From Candidatus Avelusimicrobium gallicola (GTDB lineage Bacteria > Elusimicrobiota > Elusimicrobia > Elusimicrobiales > UBA9959): a DNA stretch of 33,101 bases. The stretch lies in NCBI GenBank assembly GCA_020722185.1, contig DYLH01000006.1, positions 1-33,101 on the forward strand. The letters are read 5' to 3'. The notes under the pieces were generated by a model that was not told the DNA's origin, made no database searches, and saw only the letters and a program-made list of their open reading frames with translations. Position numbers and translations under genes: made by a program. Within the stretch, counting starts at the first letter, position 1; each line of letters begins with the position of its first letter. This document shows, piece after piece, positions 23,623-30,909 of the stretch.

Positions 23623-24617
23623 GAATACTTGCCATTGAAAGCACTTGTGATGAAACTTCAATAGCCTTGCTAAGTGGCAGGAAACTTAAGAAAAATCTTA
23701 TTTATTCACAGGTGAATATACATAGAAAGTATAAAGGCGTGGTTCCAGAAGCCGCTAGCCGCGCTCACAGCGACAAAATAGCCTTGCTTCTTTCAAGGTC
23801 TGGTTTTTTGAAAGAAGAGATCTCAGCTGTTTCTTTTTCAAGAGGTCCGGGGCTAAATGGCTCTCTCATAGTTTCCTTTATGGCGTCTTCGACTGTGTCT
23901 GAATTTCTGAAAGTTCCTCTAATAGGAGTGAATCATCTAGAAGGCCATCTGCTTAGCTGTGAAATCAGAAACAGATGTATAGAGGATATTTTCAAATTTC
24001 CCATTATTGCTTTAATCGTCTCTGGTGGACATAGTGAACTGTGGCTTGTCAAAGGCTATGGCAAATATTCTTTGCTGGGCGCCACAAGAGATGATGCCGT
24101 TGGTGAAGCATTCGATAAGACGGCTAGACTTCTTGGATTCCAATATCCGGGTGGGCCTCTAATAGAAAAGGCCGCCGCTAAAGTAAAGGATGCCGGATTT
24201 TCTTTTCCTGTGCCCATTGTGCCTAAAGGATTTGAATTTTCATTTAGCGGATTGAAAACAGCGGTATCTTATAAGCTTGCAGGAGAAAAAATAATATCGG
24301 CTGATAAATATAAGATAGCCGCAGCATTTCAAAAATCTGCTGTTGAAGCTTTGCTTGTCAAAACTCTGGCGGCTGTCTCAAAATACCCGGTCAGGCAAAT
24401 AGCTGTGGGGGGAGGGGTTTCGGCTAATGGGTATTTGAGGAAAGTTTTTACCGAAAAGATGAGGGAAAAAAATGTTGAGGTTCTCTTTCCTGAAAAGAAA
24501 TATTGTGGTGATAATGCCGCTATGGTGGCGGCTTGCGCTTTTAGGCGCTTAAAAGCTGGAAAGTTTAGAAATTGCACTAAACCGGAAGCAGATTTAAAGA
24601 TAGAGGATTGGAACTGA
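23619..24617 (+). CDS. tsaD: tRNA N6-threonylcarbamoyladenosine transferase TsaD
   Basis: TsaD transfers the threonylcarbamoyl group to A37 of ANN-decoding tRNAs, with TsaB/TsaE. The 332-residue protein has IESTCDETSIALL, the metal-binding HLEGHLLS (HxxxH), LIVSGGHSELWLV, DDAVGEAFDKTARLLG, and the late GGGVSANGYLR and CGDNAAMVA. The length is normal. Translation is coupled to the upstream protease by the ATGA overlap. Confidence 0.95.
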   Translation: MRILAIESTCDETSIALLSGRKLKKNLIYSQVNIHRKYKGVVPEAASRAHSDKIALLLSRSGFLKEEISAVSFSRGPGLNGSLIVSFMASSTVSEFLKVPLIGVNHLEGHLLSCEIRNRCIEDIFKFPIIALIVSGGHSELWLVKGYGKYSLLGATRDDAVGEAFDKTARLLGFQYPGGPLIEKAAAKVKDAGFSFPVPIVPKGFEFSFSGLKTAVSYKLAGEKIISADKYKIAAAFQKSAVEALLVKTLAAVSKYPVRQIAVGGGVSANGYLRKVFTEKMREKNVEVLFPEKKYCGDNAAMVAACAFRRLKAGKFRNCTKPEADLKIEDWN

Positions 24618-24619
24618 TT

Positions 24620-25789
24620 ATGCTTATATGGATACTCGCCGATGGCAATATCTCAAAATATCAAGCTTATAAGACTCTCATTGCCCGTTTTGGCAAGGAA
24701 TATCCCGATTTGAAAGTGTCTTTTGAGATTAAAAGCAAAAATACTCTTTGGAAAACTTTTTTCAGATTTTTAAGAGATCCTAAAAGAAATCCTCTGGCCG
24801 ATATTGTGGAAATTCCACACAGCTGGACCTCATTATTTTCCAAACTTGGTTTATTTCTTGAACTTGAACCTATACTTGGTAAAATCAAAATAGAGGATTA
24901 CCCACATTTCCTTGTTCCAGCAATGAGGGCGGAAGATGCTGATCGTATTTTTTCCATCCCTTTGTGGGTGGAGGCGCAATCTTTACAGTACAGAAAAGAT
25001 ATGCTTAAAGAATTTTCCTCAATAAATATGTCAATGCTAAGTTGGCAGGATCTCCTAGATATCTGCTCTGCGTTAAAGAAAAAAAACAAGAAAAAAGATT
25101 TTTACCCACTGGATAATTTCAATCCATCTGTAATAGATTCAGATGATGTCCTCTCTTGCGTGTTAAACAGGGGCGGTCTTGGATATTTTTCAAAAGATCT
25201 GGGATCTTGCGATATATTGAAAGATGAGACTATTTCAGGGATTGAGGATTATTTTGAGCTTTTTAAGTTGGGGTATATGCCTATTTTTCAAGAAAATTTT
25301 CATGAAGCCGCTTTTATAGGTTCAGGGCTTAGCGCAATGACTTTTTCTTGGCGTATGCCAATAAAAATAGGCAAATCTGTTATGCAAACAGCGCTTATGC
25401 CCGCTATGAGGAGAAGGACAAATGTTGTCAGAAGTTGTAATCTGGCAGTTTCATGTAACTGTAAGGAGATAGATGAATCGGGAGTTTTTATAAACTGGCT
25501 TATGGAGTATGAGAATGCCTCTTTTTTAAGAAAACAGATAGGCGTTTTCCCGGCGAAAGAAAAAGAACTAAAAAAACAGGAGGATTTGCCTCAGGCATAT
25601 AGAGAAATTTTTGCCTCTGTTTCAGCCATTTCAAATTTTACTGTTTATCCGACTTTTGAGAAGATACTTTCCAGCGCTCTTTTTGATACCTCTGTGGATC
25701 TGGCAAGAGGCGATTATCAAAGGGAGAATTTGATTAAGAGACTTATGCTTGTCAAAGGAGAGACTGATTACTTATTGTCTATTTATTAA
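24620..25789 (+). CDS. Solute-binding-like protein without signal peptide
   Basis: The 389-residue protein resembles family-1 extracellular solute-binding proteins. It starts MLIWILADGNISKYQAYKTL, then has LIARFGKEYPDLKVSFEI, DIVEIPHSWTSLFSKLGLFLEL and IPLWVEAQSLQYRKDMLKEF, the classic 'YRKDM' segment. A late FINWLMEYENASFLRKQIGVFPA also fits. There is no signal peptide or lipobox, so it should stay in the cytoplasm. I use ATG 24620; TTG 24608 would add only four residues. A diguanylate cyclase follows 50 bases later. No ABC permease genes are nearby, so an intracellular sensing role is plausible but inferred. Confidence 0.7.
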   Translation: MLIWILADGNISKYQAYKTLIARFGKEYPDLKVSFEIKSKNTLWKTFFRFLRDPKRNPLADIVEIPHSWTSLFSKLGLFLELEPILGKIKIEDYPHFLVPAMRAEDADRIFSIPLWVEAQSLQYRKDMLKEFSSINMSMLSWQDLLDICSALKKKNKKKDFYPLDNFNPSVIDSDDVLSCVLNRGGLGYFSKDLGSCDILKDETISGIEDYFELFKLGYMPIFQENFHEAAFIGSGLSAMTFSWRMPIKIGKSVMQTALMPAMRRRTNVVRSCNLAVSCNCKEIDESGVFINWLMEYENASFLRKQIGVFPAKEKELKKQEDLPQAYREIFASVSAISNFTVYPTFEKILSSALFDTSVDLARGDYQRENLIKRLMLVKGETDYLLSIY

Positions 25790-25839
25790 TTTATTGAGGA
25801 GTTATAAAGTGTAAAGGTAAAGCGTTTGTAGAGATTTAT

Positions 25840-27300
25840 ATGAAAGATATTGAGAATAGGAAAAATTTAGGCGAAGAAGATTTCTTCAAGAAGATTTCTT
25901 CTGTGGCCTACCAGGAGTCTGGCTGTGATGGTGTATCTGTCTTTCATTGTCTTCATGAAAAAGGCTTTCTCAAAGGTCTGTATAAGTATTCCAGAGGTTT
26001 TTTTTATGAGTTTTCAGAATATATTTTTTTTGAAGGAAAGGAATATTTCAGGCATTCAGTTTTGTCCAAGAGGCCTTTTTGGGACAAAGTTTCACATGTA
26101 TGGTATTACTACTATCCAGTTGAAATAAAAGGCGATTTCGATTTGTCGGGGTTTAGCAGAGAAAACATTGTTTTTTTCAGATTTGAAAAATTATATGGCT
26201 CAAAACCATCATCTAGAAAACTTGAAAAAGCTAAAGAAGTTGTTAAAAATGGAATGGAAAACTTTTATCAAGTGGACTTTGAGATACTTAAAACTCATTA
26301 TTATCAGAGTATAAACACATTGGCAAGACTTGGAGAAATTTTTGCTTCAAGCATAAAAACAGAGGACAGTTATAAAACTATCATATCAGGTTTGCAGAAA
26401 CATTTTGGTTTTGACAGAATAAGATTTTATGTGGTAAAGGAAAATGAAAAAAAACTTGTAGGCGCTTATAGCGTGGATGTCTCAGGGAAAGTGAAATCTA
26501 TAGATTATGACAGAATAATTCTTGAGCCCGGGTCTCATAGATTTGCCGACATAGTGCTTGAAAAAACTCAGCAGGATTACTCGCGAATTTATGGAGACAA
26601 AGTATTTTATCTTCCACTGAAAAAGGAAAATAGACCTATGGGACTGCTTATATTCGACAATCTGCTCAGCCAAATTCCCATATCTTTAGAAGAAAAGGAT
26701 ATGCTTAAGTCTTTTTCATCCCAGATAGCTATGGCCATAGACAATATAAATCTGTTTAATAAGATAGAGGAACTTTCACTATATGATGAGCTTACTGGAC
26801 TTCCTTTGAGAAGATATTTTAATTCGAGATTTCAGGAAGAATTCTATCGCGCCGAGAGATTTTCACAGCCACTTTCAATATTGTGGATAGACATAGATTA
26901 TTTTAAGGAGATAAACGACACTTATGGCCATCAGATAGGAGATGTGGCTTTGAAGGAAGCGGGGAGACTGATAAACTCAAGTTTGAGAAAGATAGATTTT
27001 CCATGTCGCTATGGCGGGGATGAGATAATAATAATGCTTCCTCAAGCTACTTACACTGAGGCCATAAATCTTGGGAGAAGACTTTTAAATGAGATAAAAA
27101 ATGTAATGATTCCTGTGCCTTTTTCATCTAATAAAGAGGTCAAGTTGACATTGAGTATGGGAGTGGCTTCATATCCAGCAGATGCATTGAAACCAGAGGA
27201 GTTGCTAGCTAAGGCCGATGAGGCTCTTTATTGGGTAAAGTCGCATGGGAGAGACTCAATAAAGGCATATTGCGAAATTAAATCCCCGCAAGGATCGTAA
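25840..27300 (+). CDS. GAF-GGDEF diguanylate cyclase
   Basis: The 486-residue protein makes the second messenger cyclic di-GMP. Its first ~150 residues are an aromatic-rich region I cannot assign. A GAF-like domain spans about 165-305 (TIISGLQKHFGFDRIRFYVV ... FSSQIAMAIDNINLF). The GGDEF domain spans about 314-480: LYDELTGLPLRRYF, WIDIDYFKEINDTYGH and the active-site GGDEI near residue 392. RKID five residues before GGDEI forms a canonical RxxD inhibitory site, so product feedback is likely. No membrane helix is visible. The ribosome binding site is weak (GAGATTTAT). Confidence 0.92.
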   Translation: MKDIENRKNLGEEDFFKKISSVAYQESGCDGVSVFHCLHEKGFLKGLYKYSRGFFYEFSEYIFFEGKEYFRHSVLSKRPFWDKVSHVWYYYYPVEIKGDFDLSGFSRENIVFFRFEKLYGSKPSSRKLEKAKEVVKNGMENFYQVDFEILKTHYYQSINTLARLGEIFASSIKTEDSYKTIISGLQKHFGFDRIRFYVVKENEKKLVGAYSVDVSGKVKSIDYDRIILEPGSHRFADIVLEKTQQDYSRIYGDKVFYLPLKKENRPMGLLIFDNLLSQIPISLEEKDMLKSFSSQIAMAIDNINLFNKIEELSLYDELTGLPLRRYFNSRFQEEFYRAERFSQPLSILWIDIDYFKEINDTYGHQIGDVALKEAGRLINSSLRKIDFPCRYGGDEIIIMLPQATYTEAINLGRRLLNEIKNVMIPVPFSSNKEVKLTLSMGVASYPADALKPEELLAKADEALYWVKSHGRDSIKAYCEIKSPQGS

Positions 27301-27389
27301 AGTGGAAGGCGGCTTTTGCGCTTTCACGATTGTGCGCTAATGCCAACTCTTTTTAACAAAAATAAAACAAAAATGAAATTCTTTTCAAG

Positions 27390-27395
27390 TAATAT
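27390..27395 (+). promoter_or_regulatory. -10-like box before the 27402 gene
   Basis: TAATAT ends 6 bases before the ATG, and the leader contains no ribosome binding site. It is one of five similar cases in the window. No convincing -35 is visible. Confidence 0.3.
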
Positions 27396-27401
27396 AAGAT
27401 T

Positions 27402-28727
27402 ATGTTTGTGAAATACCTGATTTTTTTTATATTGGCGTTTGAGTCCGCAAATTTGTGCGCTTTTTTTTCTGACTATATGTATGATTCCAAAATAATGGGT
27501 ATGGGTTTGTCTGGTTCTGCTTATGAAAGTGTATTTTCATTTAAGTACAATCCAGCTCTTGCGGGAGCAGTCAGAGATCCATCTGTGGCAATTTCTCACA
27601 GCGGTTCGCATTTCTCAGCATCTTCAAATGAGAAAATAAGGACAATTTCATTTGATGCAGTTGTGCCGTCTAGAATAAAAATATGGAATATGTCTTATTC
27701 TCTGGACTATTCTTCAGTCTATGGAGAGGAATACGATCAGCGAGTTATCTCTCTTGGCGCCGCCAGCTGGCATTTGAGAGATTTTGGAGAAGAATCTCTA
27801 GATGGCGGCATAAATCTTAAATCTTTGTCCTTGAAGGGACCAAATGGCATTTCAGAGTCTAAAATGGCGGCAGATATAGGCGCTGTGTTTAGATTGAGGG
27901 ATTATCAGATTGGTTTTTCAATTCTCAATTTCAATGCGCCAACATTTTCGCAAAGTAAAGCAAAAGCGGCTAAAACGATGAAATTTTCTCTGGCCAAAAT
28001 AAGGGAAGATTATTCCTTGTGCGCTGATTTAAGCAAGAGGGACTTTCCGGATAATAACTATACAATAAGCGCTGGGGCTGAAAGATTTTTCAGGCTCTAT
28101 GAAGGGGGCGTAATTCTTGCTTATGCTGGTTTAGGCGCTGGAGACAATAAAACATTTGCAAGTTTTGGCGGGGGATATAAGAAGATGTCTTATGAAATTG
28201 CTTATTCTTTTTCTCTCCCGCTCAACGGCGCTATGTCGATAGCCAATTCAGTCTCATTTTCATTTAGGTTTGGTTCAAATGACGAGGAGACAGAGTATCA
28301 GAAACTGATTTCAATGGAAATGAAATACAGGCGTGATTTAATGACCTCATTAGATAGAAGTGAAGGTGAAAGAGTGAGATTACAAAAAGAATTGCATCAG
28401 ATGAGAGAGGAAATAGAAAGACTTTATGAAATTATAAAAAAGGAAAAGGGGAAGATATCTGAATTGGAAGAGTCGAGAAAAAAACTTTCTGACATAGTTA
28501 AAAGGCATAATCAAAGCCAGGAAGAATTGCGTTTGCTTGAAGAAAAAAGAAGGCAGGAAAGGCTCAAACAGATAGAGGAAAATTATCAACTTGATTGGAA
28601 AAATTATATCAAGATGAAAAATTCCAATGCTTCTAAAGCCGCCTTAAAAGGGTATGTTCAAAAGATTATAAGCCAGTATCAAGGTTTGGGAGTGGATATA
28701 AGCGAGGCCGCGCTTGAGATGCAGTAG
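27402..28727 (+). CDS. PorV/UPF0164-like outer membrane barrel with coiled-coil tail
   Basis: The 441-residue protein has a signal peptide (about 1-20, ...LAFESANLCA). The mature start IMGMGLSGSAYESVFSFKYNPALAG resembles the 'G.aG.a......s.fyNPA' beginning of PorV/UPF0164-type barrels (two adjacent motifs quoted together in part). Amphipathic strands continue to about residue 290, ending in ANSVSFSFRFG. After that, residues ~300-400 are a strongly charged coiled coil and the end is a short helical region. A barrel joined to a coiled coil could link the outer membrane to periplasmic or surface machinery. Confidence 0.65.
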   Translation: MFVKYLIFFILAFESANLCAFFSDYMYDSKIMGMGLSGSAYESVFSFKYNPALAGAVRDPSVAISHSGSHFSASSNEKIRTISFDAVVPSRIKIWNMSYSLDYSSVYGEEYDQRVISLGAASWHLRDFGEESLDGGINLKSLSLKGPNGISESKMAADIGAVFRLRDYQIGFSILNFNAPTFSQSKAKAAKTMKFSLAKIREDYSLCADLSKRDFPDNNYTISAGAERFFRLYEGGVILAYAGLGAGDNKTFASFGGGYKKMSYEIAYSFSLPLNGAMSIANSVSFSFRFGSNDEETEYQKLISMEMKYRRDLMTSLDRSEGERVRLQKELHQMREEIERLYEIIKKEKGKISELEESRKKLSDIVKRHNQSQEELRLLEEKRRQERLKQIEENYQLDWKNYIKMKNSNASKAALKGYVQKIISQYQGLGVDISEAALEMQ

Positions 28728-28840
28728 CTCTCTGGTGATTAGAGAAGAAAAAGTAAAGTGCAAAAGTTAAAGTTAATATACATAAGATTGAGAAACTTTT
28801 TGTTAACATTTTTTTTATAAGTGCTTAACTTAAGTAAATG

Positions 28841-28851
28841 TAAGATATAAT
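28841..28851 (+). promoter_or_regulatory. -10-like boxes before the 28853 gene
   Basis: TAAGAT (28841-28846) is 6 bases before the ATG. A better hexamer, TATAAT (28846-28851), overlaps it but lies 1 base before the ATG, which is too close unless translation starts further in. No ribosome binding site is present. Confidence 0.3.
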
Positions 28852-28852
28852 T

Positions 28853-30553
28853 ATGGAAAATTCACATTCCACAAAAAGCCATGCGCAGTATGTGTCAGCG
28901 GAAAGCGATATATTGTCTTCTCTTATAGCTAGGCAGTCCTCCGCTGAGACTATAAGGTATTTACAGGATAAAATAGATCGCGCGGCTCTTGAACATCAAA
29001 CCGCTTTAAGGAATAAAGATGCAATAATAAAAGATTTGAACAAACAAATCGCTTCAATGAAAGAACATGTTAAAGAACTGAAAGCCAAATATGATGAGGC
29101 GCTGGAGGATTCTCTCAAAGAACAGCTTCTAAGCAAGGTTAAGGTGGAGGAAGCAAGCAATTTAATCAAAGAACAAAAATTGAGACATCAGCGTGAGCTG
29201 AAATTGATAAGCGAGCTTTTGGAGAGATCTAAAAGTGAGATTTTGGCCCTTTCATCAAAACTTGAAAATGAGAGAAAAGAAAAAGAGAATCTCAAATTAA
29301 AGATACAGGCTCTTGAACTGCAGAAGGCGGATCTTGCTGATAAGACAGCTTTGCTGGAAAACAATATCTCTCAAAGCAAAAAGGCAGTTGAGGAAACCCT
29401 TGGCAATTTGCTTGAAGAAAGAAAAAAAGGCGCCGAATTATCCAAAAAAGTAAATGAGCTTGAAAATAAAATATCCAGTCTTAACAAAGAATTGGATAAT
29501 ACCAGGCTCAATTGGGATGCTGAAAGAAAAGAGTGGAGAGAGTTGTGGGAAAGAGAGCGCAGTGTCTGGGAAACTCATAGACAGGAATTTGCTGTTTGGG
29601 AAGAAAGACTTAGGAGCGAAAGAGAGGCTTGGCTTGAAAGATTGAAGAAAGAAGAAGAAAAAGGCGTTGACTATGCGGGCAATATAGCCAGAATACTGGA
29701 AGATACCTCGAAATGGTCTGAAAAAGTGACTCAAATACTCAAACTTTATGCTTCGAAAGGTGTTCAGTTGCCGCAAGTATTTGTAATGCCGGAGACAATC
29801 AAGTCCAAGACTTCATCTACTTTCAGAAAAATACTGGCTATGGCAAGTATCTCTATCGCTCTGCTATCCTCTGGTATCTGGTGGGCATATGACTATTCCA
29901 CTAAATTACATTTAAGTCTTTCACATAGCAGTCAACTTGAAGGCGGCAAATATACGGGTATAATCCCATTTTCAAATGGATACGCCCTTTCCACATGGGC
30001 TGACGGATTAATTTTTGTTTCTCAAGAAGGCAAAGTTGAAAAAAGGATAAGTGATTTTTCAGGCCATAAACTTAAAATTTCTGCCATAACTTCAGCCAAT
30101 GGATATATCTGGGCTCTGGACATGGCTCAGCTTAGATTTGTAAAAATAGATCCTGAAAGTGGAAAAATAATTTCATGGGTAAAAACCGCTGGTCCAGCTC
30201 CTCAGGGGCTGGCATTCGATGGTTTCAATCTATGGTCTTTTGACGCGGCGACGGGACTTATGTATAAATACTCGCTTAACACAGAAATTAGTGGAATAAT
30301 CACATACAATATAGGCTCACTTAAAAGCGCGGATGCTCTGCAATGGAATGGGAATGATTTGATAGCTGTCTCTCAAGGCAAGATTTTAAGATATGTCTTT
30401 GAAAATGACAATTTCAAGAAAAAATCAGTACAGAAAGTGGAAAATATAGTATCATTTTATATTGACAAAAAAGATTTAGCCGCTCTCAAGAATAGCGGTA
30501 TGTCTTATGCTGTGGATTTTTATAAAGTGAAAAATTCTTCGGAGGGAAAATGA
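28853..30553 (+). CDS. Coiled-coil, single-pass membrane protein with propeller-like C-terminus
   Basis: The 566-residue protein has about 300 N-terminal residues of coiled coil, including a Trp/Arg/Glu-rich stretch (WRELWERERSVWETHRQEF). One membrane helix follows near 327-347 (ILAMASISIALLSSGIWWAY). The C-terminal ~210 residues contain repeated strand motifs (GYALSTWADGLIFVSQEGKVE, GYIWALDMAQLRFVKIDPESG, FNLWSFDAATGLMYKYSL; each quoted in part) resembling a beta-propeller. The N-terminus would be cytoplasmic and the propeller periplasmic. Its TGA overlaps the next gene's ATG, coupling it to the FlgD-Ig giant. No family name is assigned. Confidence 0.65.
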   Translation: MENSHSTKSHAQYVSAESDILSSLIARQSSAETIRYLQDKIDRAALEHQTALRNKDAIIKDLNKQIASMKEHVKELKAKYDEALEDSLKEQLLSKVKVEEASNLIKEQKLRHQRELKLISELLERSKSEILALSSKLENERKEKENLKLKIQALELQKADLADKTALLENNISQSKKAVEETLGNLLEERKKGAELSKKVNELENKISSLNKELDNTRLNWDAERKEWRELWERERSVWETHRQEFAVWEERLRSEREAWLERLKKEEEKGVDYAGNIARILEDTSKWSEKVTQILKLYASKGVQLPQVFVMPETIKSKTSSTFRKILAMASISIALLSSGIWWAYDYSTKLHLSLSHSSQLEGGKYTGIIPFSNGYALSTWADGLIFVSQEGKVEKRISDFSGHKLKISAITSANGYIWALDMAQLRFVKIDPESGKIISWVKTAGPAPQGLAFDGFNLWSFDAATGLMYKYSLNTEISGIITYNIGSLKSADALQWNGNDLIAVSQGKILRYVFENDNFKKKSVQKVENIVSFYIDKKDLAALKNSGMSYAVDFYKVKNSSEGK

Positions 30554-30909
30554 GAGTTTTAAAGAAAATACTTTCAATTGCAATATTTGTTCTTGCGCCG
30601 TCAATTTCTATGGCTCAACAGGCATGGATAGACGGTATAACAGTGAAATATGGTGGTACTGTAAGAGGTGATTCAACCTTTGGCCCTAGGATAGAGTTTG
30701 AAAGGGCCAGAGGCGCTTATCCCGATTCAACTCTTGAACTTTGCGCCGATATAAACTGCAAAGTCAGCGATTCCACAATGACCTTTGCCATAGACCAGCT
30801 GGATTTTGAGATATTCAAGTTTACCAGTGGCAGTAATCCCTATGACCCAGCCAGCACACCGCCTATACGCACTATATCGATGTACAGTGTTGGCAACTGC
30901 GTTTGCTAA
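30550..30909 (+). CDS. N-terminal part of a giant FlgD-Ig repeat protein, ended by in-frame TAA
   Basis: The 119 codons encode a signal peptide (MRVLKKILSIAIFVLAPSISMAQ) and the start of a beta-rich secreted domain (ITVKYGGTVRGDSTFGPRIEF, partly quoted). It ends ...VGNCVC then TAA. The same frame continues directly with TPSSNCEQTPPERCATWDG and stays open to the window edge. The intact ancestor was therefore one long protein, and this ORF alone is very likely a truncated piece. The start overlaps the upstream stop (ATGA) and GGAGGG precedes it. Confidence 0.8.
   Translation: MRVLKKILSIAIFVLAPSISMAQQAWIDGITVKYGGTVRGDSTFGPRIEFERARGAYPDSTLELCADINCKVSDSTMTFAIDQLDFEIFKFTSGSNPYDPASTPPIRTISMYSVGNCVC

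Noticed and set aside
27302-27327. Hairpin after the diguanylate cyclase as a terminator
   Set aside because: The stem (GTGGAAGGCG / CGCTTTCAC with a bulge and a wobble pair) has no T run after it on either strand.
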